DNA of 64,000 nucleotides from Proteus mirabilis ATCC 29906 (GTDB lineage: Bacteria > Pseudomonadota > Gammaproteobacteria > Enterobacterales > Enterobacteriaceae), in contig NZ_GG668578.1 in NCBI RefSeq assembly GCF_000160755.1, positions 331,047-395,046 on the forward strand, written 5' to 3'. Made by a program: the position numbers and the translations under genes. Of this stretch, positions 52,339-63,322 are shown in pieces. Position 1 is the stretch's first letter; each line of letters begins with the position of its first letter. Under the pieces are notes generated by a model. It was not told the DNA's origin. It saw only the letters and a program-made list of their open reading frames with translations, and searched no databases.

Positions 52339-52763
52339 AAGATTTGTTAATATATCGTTATTGGATGGTTAATTTACATTTACTATATAAAGTAAATACA
52401 ACAAAAATATCAGCAGTATCTATTTTGCTTCATGATGGGTTATTCAGAATAATATTTAAGAATAATCATTTTACACAGAGCAATTACATATTAAATAGAA
52501 AAAAGCGCCGATAACTGCTCACAAGTAAAACTTTTATAATGAAAAAAGGCAATAGCTGATCTAAAAAGCAGAATAATCATCTAAAGTATTTTTTCAGGCC
52601 AGTGATAACTGTTATATATCGCCAATTATCCCCGATATGATTTGTATATTTTTTACTCACCAAACAGTAATCTAGCCATCAATTAAAGTTCCCATTAATT
52701 AATAATATTAAAATTTAACGCTACGATATTAGATTTTATTGATATTGATTTGATGGGTATATG
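52339..52763. other. AT-rich gap upstream of brnQ
   Basis: About 425 bases with the brnQ promoter. I see no ORF with a ribosome site, no strong hairpin and no repeat. Confidence 0.5.
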
Positions 52764-52810
52764 ACAAAAATACCTTTATCACCTCTTTTAAAAATAGGTA
52801 ATAAAGGTAC
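52764..52810 (-). terminator. Terminator of phoBR
   Basis: A 14-position stem with one mismatch (52771-52784 with 52796-52809, core TACCTTTAT / ATAAAGGTA). On the minus strand it is followed by TTTTTGTC. Confidence 0.85.
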
Positions 52811-52835
52811 TAATAAAATAAGGATAAAAACGAAA

Positions 52836-54128
52836 TTATTTTTTTTCTGTTAACAATGTTTGCGGCATGATAAAAGAAAAAGTGCTTCCTACACCGACTT
52901 TACTTTCAATATTCAGTATTGAGTGATGATGTTGTAAGGACTTTTTGACAATCGCCAATCCAAGCCCTGTACCACCGGTGTGGCGGGAGCGCGCTTTATC
53001 TACACGATAAAAACGTTCAGTTAAGCGCGTTAAATGTTCAGCACTGATACCCGGCCCATTATCTGACACACTAAACAACATACCTTGTGGTACTTTTTTC
53101 CAACTCACGCGAATAGTCGTACCCTCAGGGGTATGATTTATGGCGTTATAGACAAGGTTAGATACGGCACTACGCAATTGCTCTTCATTACCACGAACAG
53201 CCCATTTATGGTCAATATCAAAGATGATATTTTGTTGTTCTTGGCTTAATGAGTGCGCGTCATGCTCAAGCACGCTTAATAGCGCAGGCATATCGACAAC
53301 CGTGTTCAAATCAATATGAGGCGCAGATTCAATACGTGAAAGCTGTAACAGTTGTTGTACTAATAAGTCCATACGCTTTGCTTGCTCTTGCATGGTCTTA
53401 ATCACTTTATGTTCAGCCGGGTTTTCTGCGGTATTCTCTTCCATCATCTCAAGATAGCCTTGAATAACCGTTAAAGGTGTTCTTAATTCATGGCTCACAT
53501 TAGCAAAAAAATCACGTCGCGAATTTTCTAACTTATTCTTCTCGGTAACATCGCGAGCAACCATTAAACGTTGATCATCCGCATAAGGCATCACCCGAAA
53601 TTCAACAATAGCACCATTATTTAATGCAATAGTTAAAGGGCGGCTAAAATCGGCGACGGTGAAATAATGTAAAAAATCGGGATAGCGCAATAAATTAAAA
53701 ATATTTTGTCCATTATCATCAGGCCAACGAAAGCCTAGAAGATGCTGAGCAAGACTATTACACCAAAAGATATTTCCTTCATTAGTGATCATCACAACGG
53801 CATCTGGTAGGCTCTCCGCCCCGCTACGAAAACGCTTAATTAAATCACCTAATTCTCGACGGCGTTTACGGTTACGTTGCTGTGTTTGTCGTATACCATA
53901 AAAAATAGGCTCCCAGCCCCCTTTTCCTTCTGGGGGTAATACCGATCTATCGAGCCATAACCATTTAGATAATTTCATTAAATTATAGGCGTGCCATATC
54001 AAGGCACTCAGTAATGAGACCACGAGCAACCAAGGAAGGTGGCCGATAAATAGTGATAATACAAAGGCAGGTAAACAAAATAGAAATAGCCCCCACACGA
54101 GGGCTTTCCATGAGAGTCGTTCTAACAC
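52836..54128 (-). CDS. phoR: Phosphate regulon sensor kinase PhoR
   Basis: The inner-membrane histidine kinase of the phosphate response. Two N-terminal helices (about 9-50) are followed by a PAS domain (about 100-195). The phosphoacceptor His lies in [19 protein letters not shown] near residue 213, and the ATPase domain carries [20 protein letters not shown] and [14 protein letters not shown]. 430 residues. It receives the phosphate signal from the Pst transporter and PhoU, then phosphorylates PhoB. 23 bases downstream of phoB. Confidence 0.97.
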   Translation of the reverse strand: MLERLSWKALVWGLFLFCLPAFVLSLFIGHLPWLLVVSLLSALIWHAYNLMKLSKWLWLDRSVLPPEGKGGWEPIFYGIRQTQQRNRKRRRELGDLIKRFRSGAESLPDAVVMITNEGNIFWCNSLAQHLLGFRWPDDNGQNIFNLLRYPDFLHYFTVADFSRPLTIALNNGAIVEFRVMPYADDQRLMVARDVTEKNKLENSRRDFFANVSHELRTPLTVIQGYLEMMEENTAENPAEHKVIKTMQEQAKRMDLLVQQLLQLSRIESAPHIDLNTVVDMPALLSVLEHDAHSLSQEQQNIIFDIDHKWAVRGNEEQLRSAVSNLVYNAINHTPEGTTIRVSWKKVPQGMLFSVSDNGPGISAEHLTRLTERFYRVDKARSRHTGGTGLGLAIVKKSLQHHHSILNIESKVGVGSTFSFIMPQTLLTEKK

Positions 54129-54151
54129 CAGTTAATTACTCCCTTATCAAC

Positions 54152-54841
54152 TCAAAATCGAGCAGAGAAACGATATCCCGTTCCTCGTACCGTTTGTATC
54201 ATTCGGTCATGGCCATCTTGCTCTATAGCTTTACGCAATCGACGAATATGTACATCGACAGTACGATCTTCGACATAAACATTGGTGCCCCAAACATAGT
54301 TTAGCAACTGCTCTCGGCTATATACACGTTCGGGATGGGTCATAAAAAAGTGGAGAAGTTTAAATTCGGTAGGCCCCATATCAATGGGTTTATCTTGACT
54401 GGTAACTCGATGTGAAACAGGATCAAGACTTAATCCATTAAATTCAATCACATCTTCTGCCGACATCGGTGACAATCGTCGTAAAATAGCCTTTACCCGA
54501 GCCACCAGCTCTTTAGGCGAAAAAGGTTTAATCACATAGTCATCCGCGCCTGTTTCGAGACCTTTGACTTTATCTTCTTCTTCCCCTTTTGCTGTTAGCA
54601 TAATAATAGGAATATCACGGGTATTAATTTCACGCTTCATCTGTTTAATCACTTGGATACCCGAGCCTCCGGGGATCATCCAATCTAATAAAACCAGATC
54701 AGGGTAAGGGTCAATCAGAAAACTCAATGCAGTATCATAGTCCTCAGCTTCAATAGGCTGAAAACCATTTTGCTCTAATACAAAACAGATCATCTCTCGA
54801 ATTGCGGTTTCATCTTCAACAACAAGAATACGCCTTGCCAT
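54152..54841 (-). CDS. phoB: Phosphate regulon response regulator PhoB
   Basis: An OmpR-type response regulator that binds Pho boxes. The receiver domain has the phosphorylated Asp53 (DLVLLDWM), the acidic pair at the start (VVEDE) and the conserved Lys in [10 protein letters not shown]. The C-terminal winged helix has [14 protein letters not shown] and [13 protein letters not shown]. 229 residues, as in E. coli. Divergent from sbcDC. Confidence 0.98.
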   Translation of the reverse strand: MARRILVVEDETAIREMICFVLEQNGFQPIEAEDYDTALSFLIDPYPDLVLLDWMIPGGSGIQVIKQMKREINTRDIPIIMLTAKGEEEDKVKGLETGADDYVIKPFSPKELVARVKAILRRLSPMSAEDVIEFNGLSLDPVSHRVTSQDKPIDMGPTEFKLLHFFMTHPERVYSREQLLNYVWGTNVYVEDRTVDVHIRRLRKAIEQDGHDRMIQTVRGTGYRFSARF

Positions 54842-54892
54842 ACTCTATCCTGTGTTATTTATATAGAGGGTCATAATGATTATGAGGCACTT

Positions 54893-54921
54893 TTATGACA
54901 GATTTATGACTGACTATGACA
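54893..54921 (-). promoter_or_regulatory. Pho box upstream of phoB
   Basis: On the minus strand the sequence carries TGTCATAAAAG preceded by GTCATAAATC and another TGTCATAG at about 11-base steps, the direct repeats bound by PhoB. It lies about 50-80 bases before the phoB start, consistent with autoactivation under phosphate limitation. Confidence 0.8.
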
Positions 54922-55062
54922 ATACTGGAATACAGTGTCATTGTTAAGGTAAATAAGGCTAAAATTGGTGTAATTTCACTCAAAATACGTAGCTCATAGG
55001 TGGATTTTCACTAAAAAAGTAAGGTGCGCTATACTGACGGCAGTTAACATTAAGGGATAGCA

Positions 55063-56295
55063 ATGCGGATTATTCACACCTCAGATTGGCATTTAGGACA
55101 ATATTTTTTTACAAAAACTCGCGCCCAAGAGCACCAACAATTTCTCGATTGGCTATTAGCGCAAATCCGTGAACAACAAGTTGATGCAGTTATTGTTGCA
55201 GGGGATATCTTTGATACTGGCTCCCCCCCCAGTTATGCCCGAGAGCTTTATAATCGATTTGTCGTCGCAATAAGAGATACTCAGTGCCAACTGATTATTT
55301 TAGGGGGTAATCATGATTCTGTGGCAACGCTAAATGAATCTAAATCACTGTTAGCGTGTTTAAATACCACCGTCATTGCTAATGTTCACACTGAAACCCC
55401 ACAAGCCCCTATTATTCTTTATCAAAAAAATCACACACCTGGAGCATTACTTTGTGCAATCCCCTATTTACGCCCTAGAGATATGATAAATAGCAAAAGT
55501 GGGCAATCGGGAGCAGACAAACAGGGCGCTTTAAAAGAAGCGATCGCAGATTATTATCAACGCCAATATCAAGCCGCGCTCGACTTACGAAAACAACTCA
55601 ATGTTAACATCCCTATCATTGCCACAGGGCATCTGACAACGATTGGCGCCAGTGTTAGCGATTCGGTACGTGAAATTTATATCGGCACATTAGAAGCCTT
55701 TAACGCAACCCTATTTCCTCCATTTGACTATATCGCCCTTGGTCATATTCATCGCCCACAGCGCGTCAATAAATCGGGTCATATTCGCTACAGTGGTTCA
55801 CCTATTCCATTAAGTTTTGATGAAAGTGCACAACAGAAAAGTGTTTGTCTTATCGATTTTGAGCAAGATAAGTTAGCGGAAATGACACTATTACCCATCC
55901 CTGAGTTTCAGCTATTACGCACTCTTTCAGGCTCGTTACAAGAAATTGCCACACAACTCGAAAAGTTAGCAACACAATATAATGAAATGGATACCACGAT
56001 TTGGCTAGATATTGAAGTTTCAACTCAAGATTATCTCAGTGATATTCAAACCCGTATTCAAGAGCTAACTCAATCGCCACTCTTTGAAGTGATCGTATTA
56101 AGAAGAGCGAGAAAACAACGTCAAGCACTGATGCAAAATGAGAAAGAAACCCTAACTGAACTGACTGTATATGATGTATTTGAAAGGCGCTTAGCTCAAC
56201 ACCAGTTTGAAACCGAGGAAGACAAAACACGGTTAACCACACTCTTTAAGCAAGCGGTTGAAATGGCAGAGCAAGAGGATAACAACGCACGATGA
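55063..56295 (+). CDS. sbcD: Nuclease SbcCD subunit D
   Basis: The Mre11-type nuclease subunit of SbcCD, which cuts DNA hairpins and blocked ends. All phosphoesterase motifs are present: HTSDWHLGQ (residues 5-13), [20 protein letters not shown] and LGHIHRPQ. 410 residues, with a capping domain from about 270. It overlaps sbcC by 4 bases (ATGA). Confidence 0.97.
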   Translation: MRIIHTSDWHLGQYFFTKTRAQEHQQFLDWLLAQIREQQVDAVIVAGDIFDTGSPPSYARELYNRFVVAIRDTQCQLIILGGNHDSVATLNESKSLLACLNTTVIANVHTETPQAPIILYQKNHTPGALLCAIPYLRPRDMINSKSGQSGADKQGALKEAIADYYQRQYQAALDLRKQLNVNIPIIATGHLTTIGASVSDSVREIYIGTLEAFNATLFPPFDYIALGHIHRPQRVNKSGHIRYSGSPIPLSFDESAQQKSVCLIDFEQDKLAEMTLLPIPEFQLLRTLSGSLQEIATQLEKLATQYNEMDTTIWLDIEVSTQDYLSDIQTRIQELTQSPLFEVIVLRRARKQRQALMQNEKETLTELTVYDVFERRLAQHQFETEEDKTRLTTLFKQAVEMAEQEDNNAR

Positions 56296-59200
56296 AAATC
56301 TTAAGTCTGCGCTTTAAAAACATTAACTCACTCAAAGGCGAATGGAAAATTAACTTTGATCAAGAGCCTTTTGTTAGCAATGGGCTATTTGCCATTACAG
56401 GCCCGACAGGTGCGGGTAAAACCACGCTCTTAGATGCAATTAGTTTAGCCTTATATCACAGAACGCCACGCTTAGATAAAGTAACCCAATCTCAAAATGA
56501 ATTAATGACTCGTCACACTGCAGAATGTTTAGCTGAAGTGGAATTTGAAGTTAAAGGGGTTGCCTATCGGGCATTTTGGGAACAACGTCGTGCTAATTAT
56601 AAAGAAGAGGGAAACTTACAAGCCCCACAGGCTGAGTTAGCAAAAATTAATCGTTTAGGCGGTGAAGATAAAGTTTTAGCCAATAAAATTAGCCAAGTAA
56701 AAGAAAAAATAATCTCGATCACCGGATTAGATTTCGATCGCTTCACTAAATCCATGTTGTTATCACAAGGGCAATTTGCTGCATTTCTCAACGCTGATGA
56801 CAAATCTCGTGCAGAGCTACTTGAAGAGCTTACTGGTACAGATATCTATCGCCATATTTCACAAACAATTTTTAAACATTGGCGCGAAGAAGAGCAGGCT
56901 TTAAATACGCTAAAACAACAAGCTCAAATGATGGCATTATTGGATGCAACAACACGCCAAGAGCTATTAACACAACAAGCCAATATTCAAGCACAAGTAA
57001 CAAGGTTACAAAAAGAACAACAGGAATACCAAGTTGCTAAGCAATGGCAAGAAAAAGCGCTAGAAATTCAGCAACAACAACAATCAGCCCAAGCGGGACT
57101 CAATGAGGCTCAACAGGCATTAATTATTGCTCAACCCGATATTCAACGCTTAGAAAAAAATGAGCCAGCAGAAAAAATTCGCCCTCTTTATGATGAAAAA
57201 AATCGTCGTCTTACAGAGCAAAACTATTTAGCAACACAGTTAACAAGCTTAAAAACAGAAAAACAGGCTATTGAACAACAAAGCCTACCTATCAATAAAA
57301 AATTGGCAGACTTTCATGAACAATTAAAAACGCATCATGAGAAAAAACAGCACACTTTACAGTTAATTCGTGAGAAGGTACTGCCTTTAGATAATCAATT
57401 GGTGCTGTTACAACAAGAAATTAGTACTAATAACCAACACAAGCATAAATTAGAAAAAATATGCGCTGAATATCTGCAACATTCTCAGTTAGCCGAGAAA
57501 AAATTAATCACCACACAACAACAAGTTAATCAATTAAATAACGACTTAACACAACACGCCTATCATGCACAACTTGCGGAAAATCTACCCTTATGGCAAC
57601 ACTATTTTCAGCAATATAATGAAATATCAAACCAATATCTTGCCAACCAAAAACGAGAAACAGCAGAGCAGGAAAAAGTCATAAGTTTGGAAAAAGCATT
57701 ACAACAAGCTACCCAAACATTAGCCACCCAACAAGAGCAACTTAATTTACAGCAACAGCAACTACAATCTTATCAAACACAATTGGAAGCGCGTCAAAAA
57801 GCAGACAAACCCGATGAAATAAAACCGCGATTACAACAAATTAATCTGCAAAAAAATGCATTGGCAAAAATTATAAATTTACACACTCAATTACAACGTA
57901 ATGGCAAAGAGCAGCAACATTATCAAACTACATTGAGTGAAAATCAGCAAAAAATAGCGACTCTAACCCAAACGATTGCAGAAAATGATCTGGCACTAAA
58001 AGAGAAAGCACAACATCTTAAAGATTTAAATGACAACTATCTTTTGCTACAAAAAGTCGCCGAATATGAGCAAGAGCGTGCACGTTTACTGAAAGATAAA
58101 CCTTGCCCTCTATGTGGCTCAACACAGCATCCTTATGTAGAAACCTATCATGACATCAAACCAGATGAGACAAAGCTACGTTTAGAAGCATTACAACAGC
58201 AGGTGCATTCACTCACCATCACCTTAGCCGAACAGCGAACCCAACGGGTAAACTATGGCTCACAAAATAGCACCTTGAGTGACAATATCGCTCAGTTAAC
58301 CCAAGAGAATAGCGTACTGACCCAACAGTGGCAGACGTTAGCACAAGCACACCATTTACCGTTAGTTGATGATGCAGATAACTTACTGACATTAGAACAA
58401 TCATTAAATCAGCAAGAGCTTATTCTCACAGAAAAGCTTGACAGTTATCAGCAATTAGAAGCCCAAACACATCAAAAGAATACGCATTTTCTCAATGCAA
58501 AAGAGCAATTTAATCAACAACAACAATCGGTTAAGAAACAGCAAAATGATTTAGATTATTTGCAAAAAATAATCAAAACCTATCAGCAACAAAGCGAGCA
58601 CTTGCACCAACAGCAACAACAATTAGCACAACATATTCAGTCAGCGATTGAAAAACAAGGCTATACACTCCCTGAATTTGAGCAGTTCACGCCATGGTTG
58701 GCAGCTCGTCAACAAGAGCACCAGCAATATCAAAGTCAGTTAAAAGAGCTTCAGCTATTACAACAAAGCCTACGTGAACAGCAAGTGACGCAAAATGAAA
58801 AAAAACGTTATTTAGCAGAAAAACAGGCTGAACTTGAGGCGCTATTAGCAAAATTAAACCAACAACAGCACCAACAAACACAATGGCAGGATCAACGACA
58901 AGCCTTATTTGGTTCACAGTCTGTAGAACAGGTACGTAGTGAACTTGATAAACATAGCCAATTTTTACAAACCCAGATTGAGCAATATACTCAAGAAAAA
59001 AACCAACTCGAAAACCGACTTAATCAATTAATTGGCCAATATCAAGAGAGTGAAAAAGCCCTACAACGAGCAATAACACAAGCACAACAAGCCACTGAAC
59101 ACTATCAACACGCGTTAAAAGAGAGTCTTTTTGCCGATGAAAATGACTTTTTAGCCTCTCTATTATCGGTAGAGGAAAGGACACGTCTGCAAGAGCAGCA

Positions 59201-60017
59201 AAAACAGCGACTTGATAAACTTTTACAAGAAAAAACGCGCCTTGAGACCCAAGAAAAAGCCTATCAACAACATTTATTACAACAACCATTACTCTCAACC
59301 CAATGTACTGCTGAGCAATGTAATATCCATTTAGACGACTTAGCAAAGCAACATAACGCATTGCAAGAAACACTATTTAGTCTGCAAATACAATTACGCC
59401 AAGATGATGAAAAACGGATAGAGCAACAAACACTATTAGCGCAAATAGCCAAACAGCAAGCGCATTATGATGATTGGAGTTATTTAAATGAGTTAGTTGG
59501 CTCTGCATCTGGTGATAAATTTAGTCGCTTTGCCCAAGGGTTAACCCTCGACCATCTTATCTATCTGGCTAATCGTCGCTTAGAAAAACTACATGGTCGT
59601 TACTTTTTACAACGCAAAACGACAGGTAGCCTTGAATTACAGATTGCCGATACATGGCAAGCAGATGCTCTACGCGATACACGTACACTTTCTGGTGGAG
59701 AAAGTTTTTTAGTCAGCTTATCCCTTGCCTTAGCGTTATCTGATTTAGTCAGTAATAAGACGCAAATTGAGTCACTCTTTTTAGATGAAGGCTTTGGCAC
59801 TCTCGATCCTGATACACTAGATATTGCTTTAGATGCCTTAGATAGCCTTAATGCTTCTGGCAAAATTATTGGTGTGATCAGTCATGTTGAAGCGATGAAA
59901 GAGCGTATTCCGGTACAAATAAAAGTGAAAAAAGCGGGGGGTTTAGGAATAAGTCAGCTAGCACCAGAGTTTAGATATGGTAATAAGAGCAATGAAAATC
60001 AATCAGTTAAAGACTAG
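56292..60017 (+). CDS. sbcC: Nuclease SbcCD subunit C, unusually long
   Basis: The Rad50-type SMC ATPase of SbcCD. Walker A is GPTGAGKTT (about 37-45), the signature region is [21 protein letters not shown], and Walker B is [13 protein letters not shown] near the C-terminus. Between them two long coiled coils meet at the zinc hook CPLC (Cys605 and Cys608). The chain is 1,241 residues against about 1,048 in E. coli. The extra length lies in the coils, which are strikingly rich in glutamine (many QQQ runs) on both sides of the hook. The reading frame is intact throughout. Confidence 0.96.
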   Translation: MKILSLRFKNINSLKGEWKINFDQEPFVSNGLFAITGPTGAGKTTLLDAISLALYHRTPRLDKVTQSQNELMTRHTAECLAEVEFEVKGVAYRAFWEQRRANYKEEGNLQAPQAELAKINRLGGEDKVLANKISQVKEKIISITGLDFDRFTKSMLLSQGQFAAFLNADDKSRAELLEELTGTDIYRHISQTIFKHWREEEQALNTLKQQAQMMALLDATTRQELLTQQANIQAQVTRLQKEQQEYQVAKQWQEKALEIQQQQQSAQAGLNEAQQALIIAQPDIQRLEKNEPAEKIRPLYDEKNRRLTEQNYLATQLTSLKTEKQAIEQQSLPINKKLADFHEQLKTHHEKKQHTLQLIREKVLPLDNQLVLLQQEISTNNQHKHKLEKICAEYLQHSQLAEKKLITTQQQVNQLNNDLTQHAYHAQLAENLPLWQHYFQQYNEISNQYLANQKRETAEQEKVISLEKALQQATQTLATQQEQLNLQQQQLQSYQTQLEARQKADKPDEIKPRLQQINLQKNALAKIINLHTQLQRNGKEQQHYQTTLSENQQKIATLTQTIAENDLALKEKAQHLKDLNDNYLLLQKVAEYEQERARLLKDKPCPLCGSTQHPYVETYHDIKPDETKLRLEALQQQVHSLTITLAEQRTQRVNYGSQNSTLSDNIAQLTQENSVLTQQWQTLAQAHHLPLVDDADNLLTLEQSLNQQELILTEKLDSYQQLEAQTHQKNTHFLNAKEQFNQQQQSVKKQQNDLDYLQKIIKTYQQQSEHLHQQQQQLAQHIQSAIEKQGYTLPEFEQFTPWLAARQQEHQQYQSQLKELQLLQQSLREQQVTQNEKKRYLAEKQAELEALLAKLNQQQHQQTQWQDQRQALFGSQSVEQVRSELDKHSQFLQTQIEQYTQEKNQLENRLNQLIGQYQESEKALQRAITQAQQATEHYQHALKESLFADENDFLASLLSVEERTRLQEQQKQRLDKLLQEKTRLETQEKAYQQHLLQQPLLSTQCTAEQCNIHLDDLAKQHNALQETLFSLQIQLRQDDEKRIEQQTLLAQIAKQQAHYDDWSYLNELVGSASGDKFSRFAQGLTLDHLIYLANRRLEKLHGRYFLQRKTTGSLELQIADTWQADALRDTRTLSGGESFLVSLSLALALSDLVSNKTQIESLFLDEGFGTLDPDTLDIALDALDSLNASGKIIGVISHVEAMKERIPVQIKVKKAGGLGISQLAPEFRYGNKSNENQSVKD

Positions 60018-60146
60018 CTCTAATAATTTGATGTAAGTGGTTAAAATTTTTAGATATCAATAAATCACCCACAGCGTCTATAGTATGTGCATAGATTAGC
60101 TCAGGCTAAACAGCTTTAAACGCTTATATTTATCAAGGAGATAAGC

Positions 60147-60746
60147 ATGTCTAACGCATTCACAGAATTAATGAAAAAACGTAGAACAATTTATCATTTA
60201 GGTAATCAACTGCCTATTAGCGAAGACAGAGTTGCTACGATCATCAAAGAAGCGGTTAAAGAAAGCCCTAGCGCATTTAACTCACAAACTTCTCGTGTTG
60301 TCGTTTTATTTGGTGAACAACACCAGAAATTATGGAATATCGTTAAAGATACTCTGAAAAAATTAGTCCCTGCGGATGCATTTAGCGCAACAGAAGCCAA
60401 AATTAATAGCTTTGCTGCCGGTGCAGGCTCCATCCTTTATTTTGAAGATACTGATATCGTTAAAGGGCTTCAAGAGCAGTTCCCACTGTATGCTGAAAAC
60501 TTTCCTGTTTGGTCAGAGCAAGCCAGTGGTATGGCTCAGCTTTCTGTCTGGACTGCACTTGCGGCTGAAAATGTAGGGGCATCACTGCAACACTACAATC
60601 CAATTATTGATGATGAAGTTCACGCAACTTGGGATATTCCTCGCCATTGGAAATTAAGAGCACAAATGGTCTTTGGCTCTATCGAACAAGAAGCAAGTGA
60701 GAAAAATTATATTGAAGATGACGCTCGTTTTAAAATCTTCAAATAA
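60147..60746 (+). CDS. Nitroreductase family protein (HBN/Frm2-like)
   Basis: A 199-residue flavoprotein of the nitroreductase superfamily. The N-terminus FTELMKKRRTIYHLGNQLPI matches the subgroup of yeast Frm2/Hbn1 and bacterial relatives, with RRTIY and SPSAFNSQTSRVVVLFG as FMN-contact regions and a later NVGASLQHYNPIID. Such enzymes reduce nitro compounds or quinones with NAD(P)H; the substrate here is unknown. AAGGAG ribosome site. Own terminator. Confidence 0.9.
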   Translation: MSNAFTELMKKRRTIYHLGNQLPISEDRVATIIKEAVKESPSAFNSQTSRVVVLFGEQHQKLWNIVKDTLKKLVPADAFSATEAKINSFAAGAGSILYFEDTDIVKGLQEQFPLYAENFPVWSEQASGMAQLSVWTALAAENVGASLQHYNPIIDDEVHATWDIPRHWKLRAQMVFGSIEQEASEKNYIEDDARFKIFK

Positions 60747-60800
60747 TAGAATTTAATATAGACATCTGATCCAAATACCCTCTTTTTATTTTCATTCCTT

Positions 60801-60827
60801 GCCCACAGCCTCTGTGGGCTTTTTTTT
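60801..60827 (+). terminator. Terminator of the nitroreductase gene
   Basis: GCCCACAG and CTGTGGGC form the stem, followed by a run of eight Ts. Confidence 0.92.
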
Positions 60828-60867
60828 GCCCACGACAAATAATAAAGGGAGCATTAGCCCCCTTCTT

Positions 60868-61194
60868 TTATGACTTGATCAGTTTAATATCATGCTTTCG
60901 CTGCTTTTTCTGAGCTTCATAAAAATTTTCATGAGAGCCTATATGTAATAAATACAGTTCCAGCTTATTGGCAACCCATGAGTAACCTAGCAGTACGGTT
61001 AAATCATTAAGTCTAAACTTATGTACTCTAAGATGAGCAAGGTCGCCTTTTTTTTGCTCTCCAATTAATGGATTATCGATTATTTGATCAATTTCATCTT
61101 CAATGATCTTCACATCAGATCCCGGCAATTTTTTCATTGCCTTTTCAAAACGAGCTGACTGGTAAACATCAATCTCTTTTTGTGGTTCGGACAT
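60868..61194 (-). CDS. RelE/ParE family toxin
   Basis: A 108-residue small basic protein of the RelE/ParE superfamily. It shows the usual order: an N-terminal helix (FEKAMKKLPGSDVKIIEDEI), LAHLRVHKFRLNDLTVLLGYSW (central strands with Arg) and LYLLHIGSHENFYE (last strand). Members inhibit translation or DNA gyrase; which applies is not clear. Its 5' end overlaps the antitoxin gene by 26 bases. Confidence 0.82.
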   Translation of the reverse strand: MSEPQKEIDVYQSARFEKAMKKLPGSDVKIIEDEIDQIIDNPLIGEQKKGDLAHLRVHKFRLNDLTVLLGYSWVANKLELYLLHIGSHENFYEAQKKQRKHDIKLIKS

Positions 61195-61399
61195 ATCGAG
61201 AAACCTTTTTGTTTTCGACTTCCGCCTGTGCCAGTAACAATTCTTCGATAAAGCTATATGGCAGATCGGGATTATCTTCAGCTATACGGCCTATTTTTGC
61301 CCAGTGTTCTATTTGTTTAGGGACACTTCTGCTTTTCGCTTCCGCATGAATTTTAGCATCAGACACAAAGTCTTCATCTAATCTTACGGAAATAGCCAT
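61169..61399 (-). CDS. ParD-like antitoxin
   Basis: A 76-residue ParD-like antitoxin. The N-terminus MAISVRLDEDFVSDAKIHAE is a ribbon-helix-helix DNA-binding segment, followed by the family block SVPKQIEHWAKIGRIAEDNPDLPYSFIEELL. It should bind the toxin and repress the promoter. It precedes and overlaps the toxin, as usual for this order. Confidence 0.82.
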   Translation of the reverse strand: MAISVRLDEDFVSDAKIHAEAKSRSVPKQIEHWAKIGRIAEDNPDLPYSFIEELLLAQAEVENKKVSRYVRTTKRD

Positions 61400-61442
61400 T
61401 ACTTATACTCCAAGCCTCACAGCAGTTATAACTTTATAATAA

Positions 61443-61465
61443 CGACAAAACGCAATCTTTTGTCG
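61443..61465 (-). promoter_or_regulatory. Candidate operator of the ParD/RelE-like pair
   Basis: CGACAAAA (61443-61450) and TTTTGTCG (61458-61465) form an inverted repeat across 7 bases, about 45 bases upstream of the antitoxin start. The position fits autorepression. Confidence 0.55.
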
Positions 61466-61557
61466 CATAACAAAACAATACACCACAAATTATTTCTTGT
61501 AAAGACATTGACTCTTATGTTTATTCCTCCACATTTGGAACAAAAAAACATAAAAAA

Positions 61558-61620
61558 AGAGCAAAGTGCGTAATGAATACAAAGGTAGGGATGGACCCTT
61601 TGTGTTCAACACTTTGCTCT
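61558..61620 (-). terminator. Long composite hairpin after the 5'-nucleotidase gene
   Basis: The outer arms (61558-61568 with 61610-61620, AGAGCAAAGTG) and inner arms (61575-61585 with 61597-61607, ACAAAGG core) give about 22 base pairs around an asymmetric bulge. On the minus strand it runs into TTTTTTTATG, so it should end the ribonuclease / nucleotidase transcript. A second small hairpin lies at 61635-61655. Confidence 0.75.
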
Positions 61621-61681
61621 CTTTATTTAGTTACGCACCTCTCATAAGAGGTGCTATTTTCACAAGGCGTATGAAAATATG

Positions 61682-63304
61682 TTATTTACGAGTAATGTTG
61701 TTCGCTTTTGGTTGAGCAATAGGTGACTGCTCAGCAAAGTATTTCACTACTGCATCAACATCTGGCACGCTGTAAACCGGATCTTTACCTTCTTTCAGTA
61801 CAGAGAAGTTACTACCGCCTGTTGCTAAGTATTCATTTGCAACTACACGGTAATTCGCTTTCATATCCACAGGCTTACCATCAATACGCATTGATTCAAC
61901 AATCACACGTTGTCCAACAGGTGCTTTGCTGTCCCATGTATATTGGAAATTACCCGATACCGCTAATACTTGTGGACGTGAACGATCCCACTGTTGCTCT
62001 AATAAGCGTTTGATCTGCTCACCCGTTAATGTTTGTGTTAACAGTACATTAGAGAATGGTTGTACGGTATAAATAGCGTTATAAGAAACATCACCCCCCG
62101 TCATATCAGCACGAATACCGCCACTGTTCATTAAGGCGATTTGTGCGCCCCCCATATCTTTTGGTTTTGCCGTATATAAATGGGCATCAGCAATAACTTG
62201 ACCTAGACCCGATTCGCCTGCATCGTTAGTTTGCTTGGTTAAGTTACCTTCTAGTTTACCAATAATACGGTTCGCTAATGGTGTAGCAATTTTCTCGTAA
62301 GCTTCTAACAATTTAGTGACAGCAGGATCTTTTTCATATTTGCGGTTATCAACCCAAATATTACGCGCTTCTACATCAACAACATCTTTCGTTGTTTTAT
62401 CTAATTTCAGGTCGATACGCGTTAACATGGCGCCATTAGATTGTGCAGAAGTCACTGATCTACCGTTAATAGTACAGTTATAAGCTTGGTGAGTATGACC
62501 CGTTACAACAAAGTCAACCGCTGGATCTAATTGTTCAACCACACCAAGTACTTTACCTGTAATACCATTACATGCGTTGATATTTACTGGACCACCATCA
62601 CGGCGCTGTGCAGCACCTTCGTGGATCAGAACACCAATCGCCTGTACACCTTGAGCTTGTAACTTAGGCACTAAAGCGTTGATTGTTTTTGCTTCATTGT
62701 GGAAGCTTAAACCTTCAGTTCCTTTTGGTGTCACGATAGCCGCAGTACCTTCTAAAGTTAAACCAATAAAGGCAACCGGAATACCATTGAACTCTTTAAT
62801 CACATATTCAGGGAATAACGTTTTACCTGTTTCGTTAACAGTCACGTTAGCCGCTAAATATTGGAAATCAGCACCTTTAAATTCAGTAGGACCTTGACAA
62901 CCTGTAACTGGATGGCAACCACCGTTTTGCTTACGCAGTAACTCACCCATACCTTTATCAAATTCGTGGTTACCTACTGAAGTTGCTTCTAAACCTGCTA
63001 ATGACAGCGCTTCAATAGTTGGCTCATCATGGAACATTGAAGATAACAGTGGGCTAGCACCAACCATATCACCGGCAGCTACCACAATATTATTTGGGTT
63101 ATCTTTTTTCAGCTCTTTGACCAGCGTAGCCATATGCTCAATACCACCAGGCTTGTTTGGACCTGGTGCTTTTAATGCACCATGGAAGTCATTGAGTGCA
63201 ATCACACGGACATCAACGACGTTCGCTTCGTCATAATTTTTAGCACAACCTGCTAATAAGACGGAGCTTACTGCAAGGGCTACGAGTTTATATTTATGGT
63301 TCAT
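61682..63304 (-). CDS. Lipoprotein bifunctional metallophosphatase/5'-nucleotidase
   Basis: A 540-residue periplasm-facing lipoprotein of the 5'-nucleotidase family. The signal ends in the lipobox LLAGC (Cys20). The N-terminal metallophosphatase domain shows ALNDFHG, AAGDMVG, GNHEFD, LIHEGA and GHTHQAYN; the C-terminal substrate domain shows MNSGGIRADM, NVLLTQTLTGEQIK and YLATGGSNF. It is in the same superfamily as E. coli UshA but differs in sequence and in being a lipoprotein, so I do not use that name. Substrates are likely nucleotides or cyclic 2',3'-nucleotides. It lies 18 bases after the ribonuclease gene. Confidence 0.92.
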   Translation of the reverse strand: MNHKYKLVALAVSSVLLAGCAKNYDEANVVDVRVIALNDFHGALKAPGPNKPGGIEHMATLVKELKKDNPNNIVVAAGDMVGASPLLSSMFHDEPTIEALSLAGLEATSVGNHEFDKGMGELLRKQNGGCHPVTGCQGPTEFKGADFQYLAANVTVNETGKTLFPEYVIKEFNGIPVAFIGLTLEGTAAIVTPKGTEGLSFHNEAKTINALVPKLQAQGVQAIGVLIHEGAAQRRDGGPVNINACNGITGKVLGVVEQLDPAVDFVVTGHTHQAYNCTINGRSVTSAQSNGAMLTRIDLKLDKTTKDVVDVEARNIWVDNRKYEKDPAVTKLLEAYEKIATPLANRIIGKLEGNLTKQTNDAGESGLGQVIADAHLYTAKPKDMGGAQIALMNSGGIRADMTGGDVSYNAIYTVQPFSNVLLTQTLTGEQIKRLLEQQWDRSRPQVLAVSGNFQYTWDSKAPVGQRVIVESMRIDGKPVDMKANYRVVANEYLATGGSNFSVLKEGKDPVYSVPDVDAVVKYFAEQSPIAQPKANNITRK

Positions 63305-63322
63305 TTAAGTTTTATCCCTAGA

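Noticed and set aside
56597-59863. Several minus-strand frames inside sbcC
   Set aside because: They mirror the Gln/Leu-rich coiled-coil codons of sbcC and lack ribosome sites.
61682-63304. Naming the 5'-nucleotidase ushA
   Set aside because: Same superfamily, but it is a lipoprotein with clearly different sequence from E. coli UshA.
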